DNA from: an uncultured Erythrobacter sp.
Lineage (GTDB): Bacteria; Pseudomonadota; Alphaproteobacteria; Sphingomonadales; Sphingomonadaceae
Assembly: GCA_947502305.1 (NCBI GenBank)
Contig: CANMZA010000001.1
Span: 2,092,171 to 2,156,170, forward strand
Reading direction: 5' to 3'
DNA length: 64,000 nucleotides
The position numbers and the translations under genes were made by a program. The notes beneath the pieces were generated by a model. That model worked only from the letters and a program-made list of their open reading frames with translations, had not been told where the DNA came from and did no database searches. Every line of letters begins with the position of its first letter. Positions within the stretch are counted from its first letter, which is position 1. This document shows positions 29,062-36,594 of the stretch, piece by piece.

Positions 29062-29502
29062 ATGAAACCGATGACAATTGGCCGTCTTTCAAGTGCGGCA
29101 AAGGTCAAAGTGACCACCATTCGATATTACGAAAGTATCGGCTTGATGGGCACGCCAGACCGTAGCGCAAGTGGGCAAAGGCTCTATAGCAGCGTCGATG
29201 TGGAACGCCTCTCATTTGTGAGGCATGCCCGCGAACTCGGCTTTTCAATGGACGCAATCAAAGACTTGATTGGATTGCAGACTGAACCAGACCAAGACTG
29301 CTCGGCAGTTGACACAATCGCTCAGAAGCAACTTGCCGAAGTTCAAAAGCGGCTGGCACAGCTAGAGGCTCTGGAACGCGAGCTGAAACGCATGATCGAA
29401 AATTGCCGGGGTGGTAAAGTTGGCGGGTGCCAAGTCATGGCGGCGATCAACGACCACTCTGAATGCGAGTCCGACAAGCATGAGCGTTTGAAACCGCTCT
29501 GA
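29062..29502 (+). CDS. MerR family transcriptional regulator (CadR/PbrR-like)
   Basis: TIGRLSSAAKVKVTTIRYYESIGLMGTPDRSASGQRLYSSVDVERLSFVRHARELGFSMDAIKDLI; Cys residues at DCSAVD, NCRGGKVGGC. Confidence 0.93.
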   Translation: MKPMTIGRLSSAAKVKVTTIRYYESIGLMGTPDRSASGQRLYSSVDVERLSFVRHARELGFSMDAIKDLIGLQTEPDQDCSAVDTIAQKQLAEVQKRLAQLEALERELKRMIENCRGGKVGGCQVMAAINDHSECESDKHERLKPL

Positions 29503-29788
29503 AGTAAAGCTGTTCTCGCACCTGAAAAGGAGCGATAGCTGCCATCCAGTCTCGCTCTCAGCCAATGTCCGCAATTGGGTCGTTGGCCGAACAACCGCTC
29601 TCAGCGCCAAAACCAAACTAGCTGCCAGTCGGCTACTGGTGCAGGCCGCTTTGCCTCAAAGCGGCAGGTCTTGGGGTGGGAAGCGGACGTTCGAGGAATG
29701 TGGCCGAACGCAGACAGGCTGACAACGACCAACCAACCCTAAATCTACTGTCATCGTTCGATCAGTGCCGATGATGATCGCTGTCACG

Positions 29789-30346
29789 CTATGGGTTGCG
29801 CGGAGCTCGTGAGGAGGAGTGATATTGCACAATCTTCCAGCCGCCAGCATCGTGCCTCAATACCGACGTGGCGACACCTTCGCGTTCAATCACTCTGCCA
29901 TCGGTAAGTTCAATGCGGTAATTATAGGTCTCGTGGCCAAAGGCCATGTGCCCCATCCGCTTCACGCTCACTGTTGGCTCGCTGAATGTGAAGCTGGTGA
30001 TCGCGTCTAGTTCGGGAGCGAGGTGGTGCTCCATGTAATGACTAAAGCTGCCCTCATCTTTCCCATTCTCGAAGACAGCTGAATCTTCGGCAAACAATGC
30101 GATCATCGCGTCGGCATCGCGCGCAGTCAGGGATTCGCGATAGTCGACCAGCACAGCTTCGGCACCGGCCACATCATCCGCCATAGAGGCCGCATGTTCT
30201 GCGTGTTCTGAATGATTTGCCGCCTGTCCAGTGTGCCCAGCGTGCGCTTCGGCTTGTGCAGCTTCGGACTGTGCAATCGCAGCGGCCGGCATGATGGCCA
30301 ACGCCAGAGCGGACGAGAATAATGTGGGTGTTAGACGAAGCATCAA
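29789..30346 (-). CDS. DUF4440/SnoaL-like (NTF2 fold) secreted protein
   Basis: His-rich N-terminus, VLVDYRESLTARDADAMIALFAEDSAVFENG...VATSVLRHDAGGWKIVQYHSSSR. Confidence 0.82.
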   Translation of the reverse strand: MMLRLTPTLFSSALALAIMPAAAIAQSEAAQAEAHAGHTGQAANHSEHAEHAASMADDVAGAEAVLVDYRESLTARDADAMIALFAEDSAVFENGKDEGSFSHYMEHHLAPELDAITSFTFSEPTVSVKRMGHMAFGHETYNYRIELTDGRVIEREGVATSVLRHDAGGWKIVQYHSSSRAPRNP

Positions 30347-30366
30347 TAAGTCTCCTTGGATTTAAA

Positions 30367-31467
30367 TTAAAACCAGAACCGGATGCCGATGACGTAATTC
30401 GTCACACTGGCGTCTTCGCCTGCTGCTCGCGCGTAGTCGGCGCTGTTGCCTATTTTCCATTCCTGATCGATCCCGATATAGGGTGCAAATTCGCGGGTGA
30501 TTTCATATCGCAGACGCACGCCCGCCTCGACCGCATCAATCCCGGCGCCAATGCCGAGTTCGGGAATATCCTGCGCCGATAGCGCTATCTCAGCGCGAGG
30601 CTGCACGATCAGACGCTGCGTGATCCGTTGATCAAGCTCACCTTCGATGCGTGCGGTCAAATCACCCTTGTTCGAAAGAAACGCCGCTGCGTCCACTTCG
30701 AAGAGATAGGGCATTAGTCCCTGGACACCGACCACGGCATGGGTTCGATTGGGGCCTGCCAAATCTTGGCGGACACCCGCCTGAAAGTCGAAAAATGGCG
30801 CGATGGCGCGGCTCCATAGGGCCTGAACTTCGGCAGATTCAATAGGCTCGCCGAAGCTGCCCTCGCCCTCGGATTTAAACCAGAATTTGTTTAGGTCTCC
30901 GCCGTAACTGCCTTGGATGTCCCACAGGTAACCGTCGCTACCTCGCCGGACGCGGTATTCCATCCGGTCACCTTGGAACCAGAAAGTTTTCTGGCTGCCT
31001 GTTTCGTTGATCAAAGCCTCACGGGAGACACGCATTTCTTCCACGCCCCAGATCGTCTCAGCAGCGCGCGCTGGCCCCGATCCCGCAGATGCTGGCGGAG
31101 GGGCGTTTGGTATCGGCATCGCCATCTCGCCATGCCCCATCGCGGAATGGTCGACCGGCTGCTGCGGCATTGCAGCATGATCCATTTGCGAATGATCTAC
31201 TGTGCCAGCGTCCGTCGCGGTCATCGACCCATGGTCCATTTGGGAATGGTCCATTTCGCTTGCCGCTTCAGGACCGTCCTCATCTGGAGAGCGGTTTGTC
31301 GCCGCGTGGCTCGCGGTATGTCCCTCCTCGACGGGAGCAACCGGCTCTTCATCCGTGTCAGAGGCTGCCGTTGTCGTTGGTTCCGACATTGGCATCGTAT
31401 GGTCGGCATGCTGCGCAATTGCAGGGCTAGCGGCTCCAAGCATCAAACAGACGATCAACGCCCTCAT
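30367..31467 (-). CDS. copB: Copper resistance protein B (outer membrane)
   Basis: MDHSQMDHGSM repeats then WGVEEMRVSREALINE...QGSYGGDLNKFWFKSEGEG...LRYEITREFAPYIGIDQEWKIGNSADYARAAGEDASVTNYVIGIRFWF. Confidence 0.94.
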   Translation of the reverse strand: MRALIVCLMLGAASPAIAQHADHTMPMSEPTTTAASDTDEEPVAPVEEGHTASHAATNRSPDEDGPEAASEMDHSQMDHGSMTATDAGTVDHSQMDHAAMPQQPVDHSAMGHGEMAMPIPNAPPPASAGSGPARAAETIWGVEEMRVSREALINETGSQKTFWFQGDRMEYRVRRGSDGYLWDIQGSYGGDLNKFWFKSEGEGSFGEPIESAEVQALWSRAIAPFFDFQAGVRQDLAGPNRTHAVVGVQGLMPYLFEVDAAAFLSNKGDLTARIEGELDQRITQRLIVQPRAEIALSAQDIPELGIGAGIDAVEAGVRLRYEITREFAPYIGIDQEWKIGNSADYARAAGEDASVTNYVIGIRFWF

Positions 31468-33272
31468 GCTCCTTCCTCCGGACCGGCAACGGTGACGATC
31501 TGGAACATGCCCGAATGCATGTGATACAAGAGGTGGCAGTGGAACGCCCAATCGCCGACTTCATCTGCCGTCAAATCGAAGGAGGCACTGCCGCCGGGCT
31601 GAACGATGACAGTGTGCTTCAAAGGCTGATTGCCATCATGGCCATTGACCAGTTCAAAGAAATGGCCGTGCAGGTGGATCGGGTGCGCCATCATCGTGTC
31701 GTTAACTAGCTTCACCCGGACGCGCTCATTATACGCAAAGCGGATAGGCTCGTCGCTGACTGCGGCAAATTTTTTGCCGTCAAACGACCACATATAGCGC
31801 TCCATGTTACCTGTGAGATGGATTTCCATCTGACGCGAAGGCATGCGCTCGTCGTTGTTCGGTGTGAGTGAGGCCAAATCTCTGTAATTTAGAACCTTGT
31901 GCGGCACTGTATCGAGGCCGATTCCAGGGTCACCCATCCGGTCAACTGGATTCATCGATACCATATCAACACCGGGGCCAACTTGTACGTCCGGCGGCAA
32001 TAACGATGTGTCGCGCATATTCATGCCGCCCATGGCCATTCCAGTTATGGCGTCATCGCTACCGGCATCCATATTTGAATGGTCAGTCGCGCCGGGCTGT
32101 GGCGGATTGCCGTGCCCCATTGCGCTGTGGTCCATGCTGCTGGTGTCGCTGCCGCCCCCATGATCCATGCCCATATCAGCCATCGCCAACAGCGGCGGAT
32201 CGCGCAGAGCCGGAACTGCTGCGCGTGCGCCGGGCCGGCTTGCCAATGTTGCCACGGCCATTCCGGACCGGTCCATAGATTCGGCCACAATCGTGTGCGC
32301 CTCGCCCGTTGGCTCGACGATTATGTCGTAGGTTTCTGCGGTGCCGATCTGGAACTCTTCAACTTCAACCGGTCGGACATTCTGGCCATCGGCACCAACC
32401 ACCCAGAACTTTACGCCCGGAATGCGGACATTGAAAAACGTCATCGCACTTCCGTTTATAACACGAATGCGAACGCGCTCGCCGCGATTAAACAGATATT
32501 CGAGGCCCTCCAATGGGCCGCGACCATTGGCAAGGTAGGTGTAGGTCGAGCCGGTAACGTCCAAAATATCGGTCGGCATCATCCGCATATTGGCCCACAT
32601 CCGTCGCTGCTCTCCTGTCAAAGGATAGTCATCGGTCAACGTGCGCTGCTGATAATTGAAGTAGCCTTCGCCGTTCTTCAGCTTCTCCATGATCGTATGC
32701 GGATGCATTGGCGTAAATTCAGACAATAGCAGGACGTAGTCGCGATCAGCCTGAACGGGATTGGGGCCTGCCGGTTCGACCACAATCGGACCGTAATGCC
32801 CGGCTTGTTCCTGAAGTCCTGAGTGGCTGTGCCACCAGTACGTTCCGGACTGACGCAGCGCAGGCATATCGTAGGTGAAGGTCTGGCCCGGTTTGATGCC
32901 GGGAAAGCTGACGCCCGGAACGCCGTCATACTGGAACGGCACCAGCAGGCCGTGCCAGTGAATCGAGCTGTCTTCGTCAAGGGTGTTGGTCACGTTGAGT
33001 TTGACCGCCTGCCCCTCTTTTAGGCGCACTAGCGGACCTGGCACGCTGCCATTGACTACCACGGTGTGACCGCTCCTGCCCTGAACCACTCGCATACCCT
33101 GACCGATAGTCAGGTCGATATTGGCACCGGAGACCTCGTCGAACCCTTGGCGTATCATTTCGCCATCCATGCTCGCACCTCGGGCCCACGCGGGCATTGC
33201 TGCGGCGAAACTGAAGATTCCGGCTGTGCAGGCACCTGCTGCAAGAAAATTTCGTCGGTCGAAAACGGGCAT
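31464..33272 (-). CDS. copA: Copper resistance multicopper oxidase (CopA/PcoA type)
   Basis: Tat signal FDRRNFLAAGA; SIHWHGLLVPFQYDGVPGVSFPGI, TYWWHSHSGLQEQAGHYGP, HPIHLHGHFFELVNG, AFHCHLLYHMHSGMFQ copper sites. Confidence 0.96.
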   Translation of the reverse strand: MPVFDRRNFLAAGACTAGIFSFAAAMPAWARGASMDGEMIRQGFDEVSGANIDLTIGQGMRVVQGRSGHTVVVNGSVPGPLVRLKEGQAVKLNVTNTLDEDSSIHWHGLLVPFQYDGVPGVSFPGIKPGQTFTYDMPALRQSGTYWWHSHSGLQEQAGHYGPIVVEPAGPNPVQADRDYVLLLSEFTPMHPHTIMEKLKNGEGYFNYQQRTLTDDYPLTGEQRRMWANMRMMPTDILDVTGSTYTYLANGRGPLEGLEYLFNRGERVRIRVINGSAMTFFNVRIPGVKFWVVGADGQNVRPVEVEEFQIGTAETYDIIVEPTGEAHTIVAESMDRSGMAVATLASRPGARAAVPALRDPPLLAMADMGMDHGGGSDTSSMDHSAMGHGNPPQPGATDHSNMDAGSDDAITGMAMGGMNMRDTSLLPPDVQVGPGVDMVSMNPVDRMGDPGIGLDTVPHKVLNYRDLASLTPNNDERMPSRQMEIHLTGNMERYMWSFDGKKFAAVSDEPIRFAYNERVRVKLVNDTMMAHPIHLHGHFFELVNGHDGNQPLKHTVIVQPGGSASFDLTADEVGDWAFHCHLLYHMHSGMFQIVTVAGPEEGA

Positions 33273-33303
33273 GGGGGTCTTTCGCAATTGGGCTATACCC
33301 TCA

Positions 33304-33331
33304 ATTACGCAGGTGGCTGGCCGTCCCCTCA
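33304..33331 (-). promoter_or_regulatory. Candidate ECF promoter of copAB
   Basis: TGAGGGGACGGCCAGCCACCTGCGTAAT on minus strand; the -35-like TGA overlaps the sigma-factor stop codon. Confidence 0.7.
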
Positions 33332-33889
33332 AAAATCTGGGATTTTTTCTCGTAACCGCTTGCGGGCGCGGTAGACGCGGGTTTCGATAGCCTTCTCCGT
33401 CACACCGAGCAGATCGGCAGCCTCGACTTGGCTGCGCCCATCAATGGCAACCAGCACCAGCGCCTCTCGCAATCTGACCGGAAGTCGTTCGATCTCTTTT
33501 TGCAGCGCCGCAAGCGTATTGCGGGTGACAGCGCTCGCCTCGGGGTCTGGGCGATCGTCAGCGATCACTATTTCGTCGAGCGAAGGAGCAATCCCGATCA
33601 GGCCCGCAGCCTTGCGTCGCCGCAGATTATCCCGGCATTTGTTGAGCACGCTGGTGGTGAGAAACGGGCCGACCGGACGTTCGGGATCAATCCTGTGCCG
33701 CGCCACCCAGACCGATGCCAGCGCATCTTGAACGGCGTCCTCCGCCTGCGAAGTGGAGCTCAGCATTCGGCGCGCCAGCATCAGCAAACGACCGGTGTGC
33801 TGTTTGGCAAGATGCCCGAAAGCAGTTTTGTCGCCAGCGACCACCCGCTCGATCAGTTGACGTTCTAAATGTGGATCAGCCCCTAGCAC
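33329..33889 (-). CDS. ECF RNA polymerase sigma factor (CnrH-like)
   Basis: AEDAVQDALASVWVARHRIDPERPVGPFLTTSVLNKCRDNLRRRK...LPVRLREALVLVAIDGRSQVEAADLLGVTEKAIETRVYRARKRLREK. Confidence 0.93.
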   Translation of the reverse strand: MLGADPHLERQLIERVVAGDKTAFGHLAKQHTGRLLMLARRMLSSTSQAEDAVQDALASVWVARHRIDPERPVGPFLTTSVLNKCRDNLRRRKAAGLIGIAPSLDEIVIADDRPDPEASAVTRNTLAALQKEIERLPVRLREALVLVAIDGRSQVEAADLLGVTEKAIETRVYRARKRLREKIPDF

Positions 33890-33895
33890 GTATGC

Positions 33896-34336
33896 TCATT
33901 CGCGCGGGTCGCGTGTGAGTGCGCCAGACACCTGTTGATCGAACTTTACCTGCTGCGCCGGGCTAAGGATGCTGCGCATTGCGAAAACATGCCGAATTGT
34001 CGCCTTCTGTAAGTCTCCCATCGCTGCATGCACCGCGTCAATGGCTGCGGCGACCTCGGGGCCGTATTGCTGCTCTTGCTCCATTGCCCGCGCCAACCGG
34101 GCATTAGCCGATCGTGACGCCAGTTCTAGCTGTTGCTGTTCCGCTGAAAACCTATTCTCTATCGCCTCTAGTTGCGCCTCTTGATCAGCGGTCAGGGTGA
34201 GCTCATTATGGACAAAGCTATGTAGTCCGCTCTCTTGCGGAGCGGTATTCCAATGGTCGGCAACGAGCGCACCAAGACAGCCTGCGAGGGCGGCCAGAAG
34301 TAATGCCAATACGATTTGAAAACGGGTCAACTTCAT
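33896..34336 (-). CDS. Periplasmic heavy-metal sensor (CnrX/NccX-like)
   Basis: N-terminal anchor, LTLTADQEAQLEAIENRFSAEQQQLELASRSANARLARAM...HAAMGDLQKATIRHVFAMRSILSPAQQVKFDQQV. Confidence 0.85.
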   Translation of the reverse strand: MKLTRFQIVLALLLAALAGCLGALVADHWNTAPQESGLHSFVHNELTLTADQEAQLEAIENRFSAEQQQLELASRSANARLARAMEQEQQYGPEVAAAIDAVHAAMGDLQKATIRHVFAMRSILSPAQQVKFDQQVSGALTRDPRE

Positions 34337-34617
34337 GGCTCGACGTGCAGCAATGTAGCAGGTGAAAGCTGATCGGTCATTCCCAGTTGATAGGTGCTGG
34401 CTTGTGCCGCGTCGCCCGGCAAAACGGTGCTGAAACCGGCACCCAAGCCGACGACAAACAACCCGAAAAACAGCATCAACCGATTCTTTTGATCGGCTCG
34501 TTCTTGGAGCTGCCCTGCCCGTTGCCAGACCTCATCGAAGAAACCGTCGGACACAGCCGCACCCGCTTGCCCACCAAGAGAGGCGAGTGATTTATCGAGC
34601 GAGGGTTCATTATGCAT
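34333..34617 (-). CDS. Single-TM protein, CnrY-like putative anti-sigma factor
   Basis: Cytoplasmic N-terminus, one TM (LMLFFGLFVVGLGAGFSTVL), position before X and sigma genes with 4-bp overlap. Confidence 0.65.
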   Translation of the reverse strand: MHNEPSLDKSLASLGGQAGAAVSDGFFDEVWQRAGQLQERADQKNRLMLFFGLFVVGLGAGFSTVLPGDAAQASTYQLGMTDQLSPATLLHVEP

Positions 34618-34644
34618 AATAGGTCTTCTTCATTTCTGACTGCT

Positions 34645-34672
34645 TATACGCAACCCAGCAGCTAAGCCCTCA
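34645..34672 (-). promoter_or_regulatory. Candidate ECF autoregulatory promoter of the cnrYXH-like operon
   Basis: TGAGGGCTTAGCTGCTGGGTTGCGTATA on minus strand. Confidence 0.65.
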
Positions 34673-34679
34673 ATTTTTT

Positions 34680-34707
34680 TGAGGGGGGACGGTTTCCTGT
34701 GCGTAAT
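34680..34707 (+). promoter_or_regulatory. Candidate ECF promoter of the DUF2231/methyltransferase/P-type ATPase operon
   Basis: TGAGGGGGGACGGTTTCCTGTGCGTAAT on plus strand. Confidence 0.65.
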
Positions 34708-34713
34708 GACACC

Positions 34714-35451
34714 ATGAACCACATTTTAAGACCCGTCCTTGCAGGCCTACTCGCCGCCCTTGTTCTAGCATCGCCATCGTTGGCGCACGAAGGGCACAAA
34801 CAGGACATGACCGACGCAGAAATGGTCCAGATGGAAGCCGAGATGGCTCAAATGGGCACTCACGAAGCGATCGACCAATCTCAATTGCCTGCCGAAACAG
34901 CGCAATCAGATGCCAAGACAGTGGTGACAATGCCGCACGGGGGCAATGGTCACGCTGGCGGCTCCGCGCTTGAGGCAGCGGCCACTCTATCCGCTGAACA
35001 AACGCTCGCAGCGCAAGTTGTTAAAAACCGGCTGACTTCTTCCAATGATTTACTTGGCCGCCTTCACCCTGTGGCAGCGCACTTTCCGATTGCGCTTTTG
35101 CTGGTGGCAGCTTTGGCTGAACTGGCGTTGATGATACGCCCCACCCTCGGGTTGCCCACGACGATCCGCTTTCTTGTCGCGAGTGGCGCAATCGGCGCAG
35201 TCGCCGCAGCCTTACTCGGCTGGTTTGCTGCTGGTTGGCGCCTGACCGACCGTTCTGAAACACTCGGCCTGCACCGCTGGAACGGCACAGCGATCGCTGT
35301 GATCAGCCTGATCGCATGGTGGTTTGCCATTCGTGGGGATAGCCGCCGAGGGCTGCGTGTCACGCTTGCCCTGCTCGCGGCTGCATTGCTTTTGCAGGGT
35401 TATCTCGGCGGCGAGATGGTGTTTGGCCCGAACCATATGGGCATTCGCTGA
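34714..35451 (+). CDS. DUF2231-like membrane protein
   Basis: Signal peptide, Met/His-rich segment, LGRLHPVAAHFPIALLLVAALAEL and GYLGGEMVFGPNHMGIR. ATG 34714 preferred over the GTG at 34699. Confidence 0.82.
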   Translation: MNHILRPVLAGLLAALVLASPSLAHEGHKQDMTDAEMVQMEAEMAQMGTHEAIDQSQLPAETAQSDAKTVVTMPHGGNGHAGGSALEAAATLSAEQTLAAQVVKNRLTSSNDLLGRLHPVAAHFPIALLLVAALAELALMIRPTLGLPTTIRFLVASGAIGAVAAALLGWFAAGWRLTDRSETLGLHRWNGTAIAVISLIAWWFAIRGDSRRGLRVTLALLAAALLLQGYLGGEMVFGPNHMGIR

Positions 35452-36137
35452 TGGGCCAAGCTTCTAACCTCGATGGCACGTCCAGCTTCACCCCGGCGCT
35501 TGGCAAGGCATGGCTCACGCCGCTTTACGACATCGCGATCCGTTTGCTTACGTCGGAAAGGGCTTGGCGCAATGCGTTGATCGACCACGCGGACGTGCAA
35601 CCTGGAGACCGCTTGATCGATGTTGGAAGCGGCACCGGAAGCCTTTTACTGGGGCTGAGGGATGCTTGCAGCGACGCAGAGCTTCTTGGCGTCGATCCCG
35701 ACGCACAGGTGCTTGAGATTGCTCGCCGCAAAGCGGACAGCGTGGCAAAACCGATCACTTGGCACAACGGGTTCCTAGACAGTCTAAAGGTCGACGCGGA
35801 TCGGCGACCGAACAAAATTGTTAGCAGCTTGGTGTTCCATCAAGTCCCGGTCGAGCAGAAGAAGGCCATGATCGACCAGATTTGGTCCCTTCTCGAACCG
35901 GGCGGGATGGTTCTGATCGCGGATTACATGCGGCAAGAAAAGCCGCTCATGCGTCGCTTATTCCGCGCGACAGTGCAGACACTTGATGGGGTCCCTGATA
36001 CCCAACCCAATGCGGATGGCTTGATGGAACGGCTCATTTCAGAGCGTTTCGAGCGCAGCGAACGCCTCGCAATTTTTGAAGCAGCGACCGGGGCTATTTC
36101 GCTCTGGCGCGGGTTCAAATCCGGTGCGCCGACATGA
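35451..36137 (+). CDS. Class I SAM-dependent methyltransferase
   Basis: LIDVGSGTGSLLLGLRDACSDAELLGVDPDAQVLEIAR. Confidence 0.9.
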   Translation: MGQASNLDGTSSFTPALGKAWLTPLYDIAIRLLTSERAWRNALIDHADVQPGDRLIDVGSGTGSLLLGLRDACSDAELLGVDPDAQVLEIARRKADSVAKPITWHNGFLDSLKVDADRRPNKIVSSLVFHQVPVEQKKAMIDQIWSLLEPGGMVLIADYMRQEKPLMRRLFRATVQTLDGVPDTQPNADGLMERLISERFERSERLAIFEAATGAISLWRGFKSGAPT

Positions 36138-36283
36138 ACTCTGGAGGCATCATTGTGTTCATGCCGATCACAGCAATGGCGGCCGAGCCGCCTGCCGAAG
36201 ATATGGAAATGGAAGACAGAGCCAGAGACTACCAAGCTGGCGCACCTTCCAGCGCGGAACATAGCGAGCATGAGACGCATTGA
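36134..36283 (+). CDS. Possible small Met/His-containing secreted peptide (49 aa)
   Basis: MNSGGIIVFMPITAMAAEPPAEDMEMEDRARDYQAGAPSSAEHSEHETH; ATG overlaps end of the methyltransferase. Below the ORF-track size cut-off. Confidence 0.35.
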   Translation: MNSGGIIVFMPITAMAAEPPAEDMEMEDRARDYQAGAPSSAEHSEHETH

Positions 36284-36318
36284 ATCAGTGAAACAAACCA
36301 CGTGACAAGGAGGCCAAA

Positions 36319-36594
36319 ATGACGACGCAATCGATAGGCAAGAATATCACCCACTGGGGATGGACACTCAGTGTCTTTTTCTTCGTGAGCTATCTAATCT
36401 GCATCGGTTTTGGCCTGCTGGCACCGGGGCGGTTCCATATGCATGAAGCATGGGCCCCGCTGATGCCCGGTTTCGAATGGCTGACGGTGACCGGATTCGT
36501 GGCCGGCGCGGCGTGGAGCTTCGCCTATGGCTGGTACATCGCCGTGTTGGTGGTGCCGATCCATCGATTTTTTGGCCGAGGGGCGCGCAGTTGA
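36319..36594 (+). CDS. DUF5676-like small membrane protein
   Basis: [75 protein letters not shown]. Confidence 0.78.
   Translation: MTTQSIGKNITHWGWTLSVFFFVSYLICIGFGLLAPGRFHMHEAWAPLMPGFEWLTVTGFVAGAAWSFAYGWYIAVLVVPIHRFFGRGARS

Noticed and set aside
31868-32729. Plus-strand ORFs of 136-216 aa
   Set aside because: Shadow ORFs antisense to the copA multicopper oxidase.
36450-36590. N-terminal 47 residues of the P-type ATPase ORF
   Set aside because: Overlaps the DUF5676-like gene out of frame; the TTG at 36591, coupled to the upstream TGA, gives a natural start at [11 protein letters not shown].
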